DNA of 64,000 nucleotides from positions 1 through 64,000 of the forward strand of contig CALURC010000010.1 of NCBI GenBank assembly GCA_944323075.1, given 5' to 3'. The translations under genes and the position numbers were made by a program. Below are positions 9,465-18,259 of the stretch, piece by piece; the stretch's first letter is position 1, and each line of letters begins with the position of its first letter. The notes below the pieces were generated by a model that worked only from the letters and a program-made list of their open reading frames with translations, was not told the origin of the DNA and searched no databases. The stretch is from an uncultured Alistipes sp. (GTDB lineage: Bacteria > Bacteroidota > Bacteroidia > Bacteroidales > Rikenellaceae).

Positions 9465-10880
9465 ATGAACAAAATGATGAAATTCGCACGGCTTTTTCTG
9501 CTCATTTTATTAACGGGATGCATGATTGCACTTCCTGATTATACTGAAGCCCAATCACTAAAATTAAAGCAAAAAGACGGAATGCTCGAGTTCGCGACAC
9601 CCAAACGCGAGAAAGGTCAGACCGACGTGTTGCAACTGCGCTGTGATCCGATTCCGGTTGTACGAGTTGCCTTCATCGGATTGGGTATGCGCGGATCGAT
9701 GGCAGTAGACCGGTTCACTCATCTTGACGGAGTCGAAGTAGTCGCGCTGTGTGATGTTCGTCCGGAATATGTCCAACAGGCTCAAAATCGGCTGAAAAAT
9801 GCTGGACTTCCCGCCGCCCAAGAGTTCACCGGAGCGGAGGACTGGAAAAAAGTTTGCGAATTGGACAACGTAGACCTGATCTATAACTGCACACCGTGGT
9901 TGCTGCATACACCAATCGCCGTTTATGCCATGGAGCACGGAAAACATGTGGCGATCGAGGTTCCGGCTGCCATGTCGATCGAGGAGTGCTGGCAACTGGT
10001 CAACACAGCAGAAAAGACCCGCCGCCACTGCATGATGTTGGAGAACTGCTGCTACGACTTCTTCGAAATGGCTACGCTGAATATGGCCCAACAGGGACTT
10101 TTCGGAGAGATCATGCACGTCGAGGGGGCCTACATACACGACCTGAGATCACTGAATCTGGATGACAAAACGGGTTACTACGACATGTGGCGACTGAAAT
10201 ACAACACGATCCATACGGGAAATCCCTACCCCACACACGGACTCGGCCCGGTTTGTCAGGTGCTGAATATCCACCGGGGCGACAAGATGGACTACTTGGT
10301 TTCTGTTTCCTCTGCTCAAAAGGGACTGTCGGTTGCTGCGGCTGAAAAGTTCGGGAAAGATTCCGAATATACCCAGACCGACTACGCATTGGGTGATATG
10401 AACACCACACTGATCCGGACACACAAGGGCAAGACGATCATGATCCAACACGACGTGACCAGCCCCCGTCCCTACGACCGGCTGCATAAGATAAGCGGTA
10501 CCAAAGGTTTTGCGCAGAAATACCCGACCGAAGGTATCGCGCTCGAACCGAATGCCCACTCGTTCCTTCCGAAAGAGCAGATGGATAGCCTGATGGCCCG
10601 GTACGAACACCCGATCGCCCGGGAGATTGGCGAAAAGGCCCGCGAGGTAGGCGGCCACGGAGGAATGGACTTTATGATGGACTACCGCCTCATCTACTGT
10701 CTGAGAAACGGTTTGCCGCTCGATCAGGATGTATACGATGCCGCCGAATGGTCCTCTCTGGTCGAGCTGACCGAAACATCGGTAAAACACAACGGCATGC
10801 CGGTCCGGATTCCCGATTTCACACGCGGGGCATGGGATCGAGTCAACGGATTTTCCCATGCAGTCGCACAGCCCAAGTAA
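9465..10880 (+). CDS. GH109 alpha-N-acetylgalactosaminidase (Gfo/Idh/MocA fold)
   Basis: A 471-residue exported enzyme. GH109 members remove terminal alpha-GalNAc, for example from mucin O-glycans or blood-group A, using tightly bound NAD+ in a redox-assisted elimination. The N-terminus has a signal with a lipobox (LTGC, Cys19), so it may be a lipoprotein. The NAD-binding motif IGLGMRG is at 71-77. GH109 hallmarks include NPYPTHGLGP (253-262), GDMNTTLIRTHKGKTIM (310-326) and GGHGGMDFMMDYRL (396-409), and by family analogy Tyr197 and His258 are catalytic candidates. The 69-nt gap to a NahK-like kinase supports a GalNAc role. A different Gfo/Idh oxidoreductase activity cannot be excluded. Confidence 0.88.
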   Translation: MNKMMKFARLFLLILLTGCMIALPDYTEAQSLKLKQKDGMLEFATPKREKGQTDVLQLRCDPIPVVRVAFIGLGMRGSMAVDRFTHLDGVEVVALCDVRPEYVQQAQNRLKNAGLPAAQEFTGAEDWKKVCELDNVDLIYNCTPWLLHTPIAVYAMEHGKHVAIEVPAAMSIEECWQLVNTAEKTRRHCMMLENCCYDFFEMATLNMAQQGLFGEIMHVEGAYIHDLRSLNLDDKTGYYDMWRLKYNTIHTGNPYPTHGLGPVCQVLNIHRGDKMDYLVSVSSAQKGLSVAAAEKFGKDSEYTQTDYALGDMNTTLIRTHKGKTIMIQHDVTSPRPYDRLHKISGTKGFAQKYPTEGIALEPNAHSFLPKEQMDSLMARYEHPIAREIGEKAREVGGHGGMDFMMDYRLIYCLRNGLPLDQDVYDAAEWSSLVELTETSVKHNGMPVRIPDFTRGAWDRVNGFSHAVAQPK

Positions 10881-10949
10881 ACAAAAAAGTTCAGAACCTA
10901 TAATGAATCCCGCAACCGCAAATGCGTTGCTCAAAAACATGAATCCAAC

Positions 10950-12029
10950 ATGGAAAAGATCGCTCAAATCATAGATCACTTCGACACACAGGGAACCGTC
11001 GCACAGATCGCACCGGTAGGCAACGGATGGATCAACGACACCTACCGCATAACCACCGAAGGCTCTACGCCCGACTATATCCTGCAACGGATCAACCACC
11101 ATGTATTTCAAGATGTCGAACTGTTGCAGCGCAACATCGATCGCATCACCTCGCACATCCGGAAGAAACTGACGGATAGCGGCTGTACCGATGTTGACCG
11201 TCGGGTGCTGCGTGTGATTCCGACCAAAACCGGCAAGCTGTTCTATTTCGATGGAGAGAACTACTGGCGGATGATGCTATTCATCGCCGGATCAGTCACC
11301 CACGAAACCATCTCCGCACCCTTAGCCTACCTCACCGGAAAGGCTTTTGGAGAGTTCCAGTCGATGCTTTCGGACATCGGAGAGAATACCCTCGGCGAAA
11401 CCATTCCCGATTTCCACAACATGGAAGCACGGCTCGAGACCTTCCGCGAAACCATTGCCAAGAACCCGGCGAACCGACTCGAAAAGGCTCAATGGATGGT
11501 CGACGAGCTGTTGGCCCGCGCCGAAAAGATGTGCACCGCACAACGGCTTTACCGGGAAGGAAAGCTTCCCAAACGCGTAACCCACTGCGACACCAAGGTC
11601 AACAACATTCTCTTCGACGAAGAGGATCGCCCGCTGTGCGTCATCGATCTGGATACGACGATGCCCGGATTCGTGCTCTCCGACTTCGGTGACTTCATCC
11701 GCACATCGGCAAATACAGGAGCCGAGGACGATCCCGATCTGGACCGGATTGATGTCGACATGGACATCTTCCGTTCCTTTGCCAAAGGCTACATCGAAAG
11801 CACCGCAGCCTTTCTCTCGCCGATCGAACGGCAACTTCTTCCGTACGGAGCGCTGCTGTTGACCTACATGCAAACCGTACGCTTCCTGACCGACTACCTC
11901 GACGGCGACCACTACTACAAGATCAAACACCCCGAGCACAACTGGCAACGCTCCGAAGCACAGTTCAGGCTGCTGCAACGGTTGGAGGCCAAGGAGCAGG
12001 AGATGAACGACTACATCGCCTCGCTGTAA
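10950..12029 (+). CDS. NahK-like N-acetylhexosamine 1-kinase (APH fold)
   Basis: A 359-residue cytoplasmic kinase of the aminoglycoside/choline phosphotransferase fold. It aligns by eye along its whole length with bifidobacterial N-acetylhexosamine 1-kinase, which makes GlcNAc-1-P or GalNAc-1-P. Shared features are the N-terminal INDTY ATP-binding stretch, the Brenner motif HCDTKVNN (212-219, catalytic Asp214), the metal motif VIDLDTTMPG (231-240), DFGD, and a late HPEHN element. Placement right after GH109 suggests it phosphorylates GalNAc released by that enzyme. Whether it prefers GalNAc, GlcNAc or another sugar is inference. Confidence 0.85.
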   Translation: MEKIAQIIDHFDTQGTVAQIAPVGNGWINDTYRITTEGSTPDYILQRINHHVFQDVELLQRNIDRITSHIRKKLTDSGCTDVDRRVLRVIPTKTGKLFYFDGENYWRMMLFIAGSVTHETISAPLAYLTGKAFGEFQSMLSDIGENTLGETIPDFHNMEARLETFRETIAKNPANRLEKAQWMVDELLARAEKMCTAQRLYREGKLPKRVTHCDTKVNNILFDEEDRPLCVIDLDTTMPGFVLSDFGDFIRTSANTGAEDDPDLDRIDVDMDIFRSFAKGYIESTAAFLSPIERQLLPYGALLLTYMQTVRFLTDYLDGDHYYKIKHPEHNWQRSEAQFRLLQRLEAKEQEMNDYIASL

Positions 12030-12104
12030 TTTGTTATAACTTTTGGAACCGGATAAAGGAGGCTCGCCTCGATAAACCCCAACGGCATCAACGAACCGGA
12101 ACAG

Positions 12105-13016
12105 ATGAAAAAACTGACCATCGTCATCGCCACTTACAACCGTGCGCCCTATCTGCTGCGCACGCTGAAGAGTTTGACCAACCAGACGCTCGACCCCGAA
12201 CGGTTCGAGATTCTGGTTGTCAACAACAATTCGACCGACGATACGAAGGAGGTTTTTGTCCGTTTCGCGACGCTGTATCCGACACTTTCGCTGCGGATGG
12301 TCGACGAGTTGCAACAAGGCATCTCCTATGTCCGCAACCGAGGCATAGCGGAGGCCACAGGAGAATATATCGTCTTTCTGGACGACGACGAAGAAGCCAA
12401 TCCAGAGTTTGCAGAAAAATATTTTTATTTTTTTGAAAACAACAAAGAAAAAAATGCAGCAGGAGGTGCCGTCATTCCGGTATATGAAGCACCTGTCCCC
12501 AAATGGTTTTCCCACTACATCGAAAAGATGATCACCGGCGTATTCGACATGGGAGCCCGTGTCGTTCCGTTTCGTGGGAAAAGCTATCCCGGCGTGGGAA
12601 ACTCAGGATTCCGCAAGACGCTGTTCGAACGATACGGAACCTTCGATCCTGCTCTCGGACGTTCGGGGACCAATCCGTTGGGCGGCGAGGAGAAAGACTT
12701 CTTCATGCGGTTGAGAGCAGCCGGAGAGCGGTACTATTTCGTCCCCGGAGCCCAAATCTATCACATTACCCCTGCCTACAAACTGACAGAAGACTACTTT
12801 AACCGCCTGAGCCGGATGATCGGAGTGAGCGAACGGATTCGGACCCGAACGCAAGGCCGGTCAGCCTACACAAAACGCCTTTTCTCAGAAGCGATCAAGT
12901 GGGGCGGAACATTGGTCCTGGCCTTTGGTTTTCTGCTTCGCATGCAACCGATCAAGGGGAAATACCTGATCCGGATGCGAAGGAATATTACATGTGGATT
13001 ACTGACCGGAAAATAG
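12105..13016 (+). CDS. Glycosyltransferase family 2
   Basis: A 303-residue GT-A fold transferase. The opening KKLTIVIATYNRAPYLLRTL is the family 2 nucleotide-sugar site, and IVFLDDDEEANP carries the DxD-type metal motif near residue 93. NPLGGEEKDFFMRLRAAG provides the acidic acceptor-site segment with the usual ED-like motif. One hydrophobic stretch near the C-terminus (GGTLVLAFGFLLRM) may bind the membrane. It follows the NahK-like gene by 75 nt and precedes another transferase by 31 nt. It probably builds a surface glycan. Donor and acceptor are unknown. Confidence 0.85.
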   Translation: MKKLTIVIATYNRAPYLLRTLKSLTNQTLDPERFEILVVNNNSTDDTKEVFVRFATLYPTLSLRMVDELQQGISYVRNRGIAEATGEYIVFLDDDEEANPEFAEKYFYFFENNKEKNAAGGAVIPVYEAPVPKWFSHYIEKMITGVFDMGARVVPFRGKSYPGVGNSGFRKTLFERYGTFDPALGRSGTNPLGGEEKDFFMRLRAAGERYYFVPGAQIYHITPAYKLTEDYFNRLSRMIGVSERIRTRTQGRSAYTKRLFSEAIKWGGTLVLAFGFLLRMQPIKGKYLIRMRRNITCGLLTGK

Positions 13017-13047
13017 GAGAACAAGAAAATCGACCTAAAGAGATAAA

Positions 13048-14214
13048 ATGGAAAGCTCCAAAAAAATATTGATCGTATCGGATGCCTGCTATCCGGAGTT
13101 GACCCCGCGCGCCTTCCGGACTACCGAATTGGCCCGTGAACTGGCACGGGAAGGGTATCATGTCACGCTGCTGATTCCGAACCGACAAGTTTTTTTAGAG
13201 TGTCCGTTGCAACAGGAAGGATTGAAAATCATCTATGCGGATACACCCGTCGAACATGCAGGCGGCAACAGTGTGGCCCGACGCAACCGTAGCATCCGTA
13301 AATTCGTACCTCGCTTTGCCCAACGGATCATCCTCTACTTCTACTGCCACGAACTATTTGCCAAATACAACCCGGGGATCTACCGCCGGTTGATGCAGCT
13401 TCAGGAGCCCTTCGACGCAATTCTCTCGATCGCCTATCCGGTAGCCATCCACCGAGCCGTCACCCTAGCTCTGCACAAAAATCCACATCTCGCCGGAGCC
13501 GTCCGGATCGCCGAATTCAGCGACCCGCCATTTCGTGGGGACGTTGTCGGCAACGTGTTTCCTGCTTACAACCTCTTTTTGAAACAGTGGGGCAAAGTAT
13601 TCGACTACTTTACTATTCCGGTGAAGAAGGCGCTTTCCTGTTACACCCCCTATATCGATCAGAAACGCATAGAAATCATTCCCCAAGGCTTTGATCTCGA
13701 CGCTATAAAGATTCCACCCTACGTGCCGAATTCCAAACCGACGTTCGCCTACGCCGGACGATTCTATACCCAGATTCGGGATCCGGAATTCTTCTTCGAA
13801 TTTTTAAAGAACGTTGAGTCAGATTTTCAGTTTGATCTCTACATCAACTATCTGGAGCCCCGTTTTGCCGAGATGATCCGCGATGCACAACAACATGTCC
13901 GCGGAAAAATCGTGCTCCACGATGCCCTGCCGCGCGAGACGCTGATTCAACGCCTTGCGACAGCCGATTTTCTGATCAATTTCGACAATACAACGGCACA
14001 CGCCACTCCGAGCAAACTGATCGATTACGCCATGACCCACAGACCGGTCCTTTCGTTCAATGAACGGACATTCCGTCCGGAAGCCTTCACGGCTGCCCTG
14101 CATGGCGACTATTCGGCGCAAACCGAACTCCCCGATCTGTCGCAATACGACATACGAAACATCGCCGCACAGTTTCTTGAATTGATCCGGAAAGGCCCTC
14201 AACACAAGAAATAA
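13048..14214 (+). CDS. Glycosyltransferase, GT4-like (GT-B fold)
   Basis: A 388-residue protein starting KKILIVSDACYPELTPRAFR, the usual first beta strand and glycine-poor loop of GT-B transferases. The C-terminal half has an IIPQGFDLDAI segment, a PTFAYAGRFY strand and a donor-site stretch around LINFDNTTAHATPSKLIDYAMTHRP, with the family E/K-type contacts replaced by T/S and K. It is the last gene of the GH109-kinase-GT2 run and is followed by a large hairpin. It probably acts in the cytoplasm on a surface polysaccharide. Specificity is unknown. Confidence 0.78.
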   Translation: MESSKKILIVSDACYPELTPRAFRTTELARELAREGYHVTLLIPNRQVFLECPLQQEGLKIIYADTPVEHAGGNSVARRNRSIRKFVPRFAQRIILYFYCHELFAKYNPGIYRRLMQLQEPFDAILSIAYPVAIHRAVTLALHKNPHLAGAVRIAEFSDPPFRGDVVGNVFPAYNLFLKQWGKVFDYFTIPVKKALSCYTPYIDQKRIEIIPQGFDLDAIKIPPYVPNSKPTFAYAGRFYTQIRDPEFFFEFLKNVESDFQFDLYINYLEPRFAEMIRDAQQHVRGKIVLHDALPRETLIQRLATADFLINFDNTTAHATPSKLIDYAMTHRPVLSFNERTFRPEAFTAALHGDYSAQTELPDLSQYDIRNIAAQFLELIRKGPQHKK

Positions 14215-14243
14215 GCTACGCCGAACAACAAGATGATATAAAA

Positions 14244-14283
14244 TGTCAGGGGCGCCATACCTCACCGGTAGGTACCCCTGACA
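14244..14283. terminator. Hairpin between convergent genes
   Basis: An outer 9-bp stem (14244-14252 with 14275-14283) and an inner 5-bp stem (14258-14262 with 14270-14274) lie between the converging transferase and galE. There is a 5-nt bulge and no T-run on either side, so termination is inferred from structure and location. Confidence 0.55.
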
Positions 14284-14352
14284 CTTCTGACTCTATCCTA
14301 TTCCCCGCTGTACCCGTCGTTTCAACCTGACAGCTGTGGGGTCTATTTGATA

Positions 14353-15378
14353 TTACTTGATATTGCGCAAATGTTTCTCCCAAGCCCACGCCGAGGCCAA
14401 AGTATCCTCAATCGAGCGGGTGGCTTTCCATCCCAACTCCTGATTTGCGAATGAAGTATCGGCCCAGATTTTTTCGATATCACCGGCCCGACGTCCGACA
14501 ATCTTATGGGGGACTTTCACTCCGGTAGCCTTTTCAAAGGCAGCAACCAATTCAAGAACCGAACGACCTTGTCCTGTTCCTACATTGAAAAATTCATAAT
14601 TCGAGCGGCTTTTGCCCTGAATCATCCGGCCGACAGCCACCACATGAGCACGCGCCAAATCGACGACATCGATGTAATCGCGGACAGCCGATCCATCAGG
14701 CGTATCGTAATCGTCGCCGAATATACTCAAACACTCCCGGATTCCGGCAGCAGTCTGCGTAATGAACGGAACCAGATTTCCGGGAACTCCCTTCGGCAAT
14801 TCACCGATCAAAGCCGACGGATGGGCACCGATCGGATTGAAATAGCGGAGCGCAATGCCATACATTTCGTTGTGCGCCGATACCGTATCGCGTATGATGT
14901 CTTCACAAATCTGCTTCGTATTGCCATAGGGCGAAGTCGCTGGCTGCCGAGGCGTCTGCTCGGTAACCGGCAAAACCTTAGGTTGGCCATACACCGTACA
15001 GGATGAAGAGAAGACGATATTCCGAACCCCTTTGTCCCGCATCAACTCTAAAATCGTCAACAGAGAATCCAAGTTGTTCCGGTAATAGAGCAACGGCTTC
15101 TGAACAGACTCTCCGACAGCCTTCGATGCCGCAAAATGAATAATCGAATTGAACTTATACCGATCAAAGATTCGGCTCATCGCCTCTTTGTCCGTACAAT
15201 CGGCCTGTTCGAACGGAATTTCAGCTCCGGTAATCTTACGCACCCCCTCAACTGCGGCCAACTCCGAATTAGAAAGGTTGTCTACAACAACCACATCATA
15301 ACCGGCTTCGATTAACTCTACAGTCGTATGGGTTCCGATATATCCGGCTCCACCTGTTACCAATACACACTCTTTCAT
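14353..15378 (-). CDS. galE: UDP-glucose 4-epimerase
   Basis: A 341-residue cytoplasmic short-chain dehydrogenase-fold enzyme that interconverts UDP-glucose and UDP-galactose, and in some members the GlcNAc/GalNAc forms. The Rossmann motif GGAGYIGTHT is at 8-17. The catalytic pair is visible as SSSCTVYG and SPYGNTKQICED (YxxxK). The family end segment RAGDIEKIWAD is present. An unusually good Shine-Dalgarno (AGGAGG) sits about 9 nt before the ATG. It is a single gene on this strand. It could supply UDP-Gal/UDP-GalNAc to, or recycle it from, the nearby GH109-kinase genes, but no co-transcription is possible. Confidence 0.95.
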   Translation of the reverse strand: MKECVLVTGGAGYIGTHTTVELIEAGYDVVVVDNLSNSELAAVEGVRKITGAEIPFEQADCTDKEAMSRIFDRYKFNSIIHFAASKAVGESVQKPLLYYRNNLDSLLTILELMRDKGVRNIVFSSSCTVYGQPKVLPVTEQTPRQPATSPYGNTKQICEDIIRDTVSAHNEMYGIALRYFNPIGAHPSALIGELPKGVPGNLVPFITQTAAGIRECLSIFGDDYDTPDGSAVRDYIDVVDLARAHVVAVGRMIQGKSRSNYEFFNVGTGQGRSVLELVAAFEKATGVKVPHKIVGRRAGDIEKIWADTSFANQELGWKATRSIEDTLASAWAWEKHLRNIK

Positions 15379-15766
15379 TTAAATTCCTCCTATATGTTCT
15401 ATTGCATTCTCATTTTTAACGTACTACTCTACCGATATCAAACACGTCCGCCTTACGAAGAGAAAGATTCCTTTGACAACCTTTTTTTTACAAATTTCTT
15501 TCCCTTTTTCACCTTCCTCTCTCCAAATCACCTGATCAGGAAAATAATTCGTCTGACCACTTAAAATAATATCGATTTGATTATCATACGAATCAGCTTC
15601 CAGTCCCGTATGATTCCGTTACCTACTCACCCGCAAAAATATGAAAACTTACTATTTATTTCTTATTTTTGTCTTTAAAATTCAGGAGGTTGTTCCCGAA
15701 TCGACCGAACAGATGGTTTTCTGACTTACAGTCATCGAGAATACCTTCCGAACAAAAATAAAACAG
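15379..15766. other. 388-nt intergenic region between galE and manA
   Basis: This is the longest non-coding stretch in the window, lying between divergent genes. It is AT-rich. It holds a possible plus-strand -7 box TATTTTTG at 15664-15671, about 95 nt before manA, and a possible minus-strand one at 15634-15641. Neither has a clear TTTG at -33. I see no conserved small ORF, tRNA or riboswitch fold. Confidence 0.5.
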
Positions 15767-16738
15767 ATGCTATATCCGTTAAAATTCAGGCCCCGCCTAA
15801 AAAAACGTATTTGGGGAGGACGCCTTCTAAGCGAAAAGCTCGGGAAAAGAATTCCCAAAGACTCTGTCATCGGAGAAAGTTGGGAAATATCGGGTGTGGA
15901 TGGAGACATCTCGATTGTCAGCAACGGTCCTCTGGCCGGTAACAATTTGGAAGAACTGATTGAAGTCTATATGGGAGAGTTGGTCGGCGACCGGGTCTAT
16001 GAAAAATTCGGTCTCGAATTTCCCTTGTTGATCAAGTATATCGATGCTCAGGACAAACTCTCCGTACAGGTCCATCCGGATGACGAATTGGCCGCAGAAC
16101 GCCATTCTGACCACGGAAAAACCGAAATGTGGTACATTCTGGAGACAACTCCCGATGCAGAACTTTATATCGGATTCAAGGATCAGCTCACGAAGGAAAC
16201 ATATGACGCACGTGTTGCAACCAATACGCTTCCCGAAATACTATCCTCAATACGGATAAACCCGGGAGAAGCTTTTTTCATTCCTGCAGGGACGGTACAT
16301 TCCATCGGGAAAGGAGTCCTGTTGGCCGAAATCCAACAAACATCGGATATTACATACCGTATTTACGATTGGGATCGCAGAGATGCACACGGACATGCCC
16401 GCGAATTACACACAGAGTTGGCTGCCGATGCAATTCATTTTAATGAGAACGGCCCATATGCCCTACCGATCGAACCGAAAACAAACGAAGCAACACTTCT
16501 AAAAAAGTGCTCATACTTCACCTCCAATTTGATCGATCTGAATGGAGAGATGGAACGTAATTATGTTGCTTTGGATTCATTCGTGATCTACATGCCGTTC
16601 GAAGGAGCTCTAACGATTGAATGGAGCGAAGGAGAGGAACGATTCCGTAAAGGAGAGACCGTCCTGCTTCCGGCATGCATCGAAGAGGTCCGTTTGAAAG
16701 GGAAAGGGAAAGTACTAGAAATATATATCGAATCATAA
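15767..16738 (+). CDS. manA: Mannose-6-phosphate isomerase, type I
   Basis: A 323-residue zinc enzyme of the cupin fold. It interconverts fructose-6-P and mannose-6-P, feeding mannose and GDP-sugar metabolism. Zinc ligands appear in order as VQVHPDDELA (Gln and His), GKTEMWYIL (Glu) and PAGTVHSIG (His). The conserved RIYDWDR segment follows. The short length fits the Bacillus-like ManA class, not the 390-residue enteric form. It is first of a plus-strand run with dCMP deaminase 18 nt downstream. Confidence 0.93.
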   Translation: MLYPLKFRPRLKKRIWGGRLLSEKLGKRIPKDSVIGESWEISGVDGDISIVSNGPLAGNNLEELIEVYMGELVGDRVYEKFGLEFPLLIKYIDAQDKLSVQVHPDDELAAERHSDHGKTEMWYILETTPDAELYIGFKDQLTKETYDARVATNTLPEILSSIRINPGEAFFIPAGTVHSIGKGVLLAEIQQTSDITYRIYDWDRRDAHGHARELHTELAADAIHFNENGPYALPIEPKTNEATLLKKCSYFTSNLIDLNGEMERNYVALDSFVIYMPFEGALTIEWSEGEERFRKGETVLLPACIEEVRLKGKGKVLEIYIES

Positions 16739-16756
16739 TAATACCACACTCAAACG

Positions 16757-17191
16757 ATGGGTTACCAGGAAGAGAAACAACGTCAGCTCGACATTCGGTA
16801 CATCAAAATGGCCCGCATCTGGGCGGAAAATTCCTATTGTGTACGGCGACAGGTGGGTGCTTTGTTGGTCAAAAACAAGATGATCATCTCCGACGGATAC
16901 AACGGAACCCCTTCCGGTTTTGAAAATATTTGTGAAGACGAAAACGGCAAAACAAAACCTTACGTACTTCATGCCGAAGCCAATGCGATTACCAAAGTGG
17001 CCAAATCGAATAACAGCAGCGAGGGATCCACGCTCTATGTCACCTCCTCGCCGTGTATCGAATGTGCCAAACTGATTATACAAAGCGGCATACGCAGAGT
17101 CGTTTATTGTGATGACTACCACTCGAACGACGGTCTCGAACTATTGCGGCGAGTTGGAATCGAAACCGTTCGGGTTTCATTATCCGAATAA
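16757..17191 (+). CDS. dCMP deaminase
   Basis: A 144-residue zinc deaminase that converts dCMP to dUMP for thymidylate synthesis. The HAEANAI motif (His ligand and catalytic Glu) and SSPCIECAKLI (two Cys ligands) form the active site. The N-terminus IRYIKMARIWAENSYCVRRQVG is the usual ComEB/dCMP deaminase opening. It sits 18 nt after manA and 35 nt before the DUF4435 gene, so the three may share a transcript although they have no obvious common pathway. Confidence 0.93.
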   Translation: MGYQEEKQRQLDIRYIKMARIWAENSYCVRRQVGALLVKNKMIISDGYNGTPSGFENICEDENGKTKPYVLHAEANAITKVAKSNNSSEGSTLYVTSSPCIECAKLIIQSGIRRVVYCDDYHSNDGLELLRRVGIETVRVSLSE

Positions 17192-17226
17192 CCTCGTTAC
17201 GAAAATATCTACGCCAGTCAAACAAC

Positions 17227-18240
17227 ATGAAGAAACACAAAAGAAGAAACTCACGATCTTTCGAAGCAAAATCGGTCGCCATGCCTTCCCGGTATGAAAC
17301 AGGAGGGTATCGGTTAGTTCATGTTTTTGTCGAAGGATATGACGATGTGGCTTTCTGGCGCAACATTTTCGACGATTTTGAAACGGATCGATTGAAGTTT
17401 GAAATCAGCGTCCCCCCCCGTGATGATCTGGCCAAAGGGAAAAAAGTATTGCTTGGCATGATTCCCGAGTGTTCGGAAGATCGGATTCTGTGTATGGACA
17501 GCGACTTTGACTACATGTTCCAGAATTTCAATGAGCAATCGCGTCAAGTCAACCAGACTCCGTTTTTGTTTCACACATATGCCTACGCGATCGAAAATTA
17601 TCTGTGCTATCCACCGTCGCTTCACCGAATCTGTGTCAAGGCAACAAAAAACGACACGCTGATCTTCGACTTCGAGCGCTTCATGACCGAATATTCGAGA
17701 ACGATCTATCCCTTATTTTTGTGGTATGCCTTTTCGGCCCGACAGGATCGGGAAAAGGCTTTCTCGCTCTTCGAATTCCGGAGCAGCGTCCGACTCAACT
17801 ATCTGGATTTACGCGACGATGGGAATGAAACATTGCTCTGGTTGGGACGACAGGTCGACAAACGGGTACGATCGCTCGAAATGAATTATCCGGATTGGGT
17901 AGACGATGTGAATGCGTTTGGGCGAGAGATTGCAAAATTCGGAGTCACGACCGACAACGTTTATTTTTTCATGCAGGGTCACACCCTGTTGGACAACGTA
18001 GTCCTGATTCTACTGAATGCCGTATGCGAACGGTTACGCGAAATGGCTATCGAAAGAATCGTTTCCGGAACCAAACAGGGAATCTCTCTGAAAAACGAAC
18101 TAAGCAATTACAACAACTCACTGCGAAATGTACGCGAAGTGTTGCTAGACAACGAACAATACAAGGAGTGTTTCCTATATCAGAGACTGCGAAAAGATAT
18201 CGAACAATACGTTCGACGCTTGATCGAAAAAGAGAGATAG
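17227..18240 (+). CDS. DUF4435 TOPRIM-like protein
   Basis: A 337-residue protein. After a basic N-terminus, residues 32-46 read VHVFVEGYDDVAFWR (Glu36, Asp39, Asp40) and 88-95 read LCMDSDFD. This is the Glu ... DxD layout of a TOPRIM metal site, as found in DUF4435 proteins. YAIENYLCYP follows, another recurrent DUF4435 segment. The rest is mostly helical and charged. DUF4435 occurs in some phage-defence modules, such as the AriB component of PARIS, with an ATPase partner. No ATPase is nearby here, so a housekeeping nucleic-acid role or a solitary effector are both possible. An alternative start is the ATG at 17281. Confidence 0.75.
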   Translation: MKKHKRRNSRSFEAKSVAMPSRYETGGYRLVHVFVEGYDDVAFWRNIFDDFETDRLKFEISVPPRDDLAKGKKVLLGMIPECSEDRILCMDSDFDYMFQNFNEQSRQVNQTPFLFHTYAYAIENYLCYPPSLHRICVKATKNDTLIFDFERFMTEYSRTIYPLFLWYAFSARQDREKAFSLFEFRSSVRLNYLDLRDDGNETLLWLGRQVDKRVRSLEMNYPDWVDDVNAFGREIAKFGVTTDNVYFFMQGHTLLDNVVLILLNAVCERLREMAIERIVSGTKQGISLKNELSNYNNSLRNVREVLLDNEQYKECFLYQRLRKDIEQYVRRLIEKER

Positions 18241-18259
18241 AAAAGTTAAAAATACGAAT

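Noticed and set aside
10149-11156. A 335-codon minus-strand frame across GH109 and the kinase
   Set aside because: Same reasoning: antisense shadow of two clear enzymes with no motif of its own.
11322-12515. A 397-codon open frame on the minus strand across the NahK-like and GT2 genes
   Set aside because: It lies antisense to two well-supported genes and has no recognisable domain. Such frames arise from codon bias in the sense strand.
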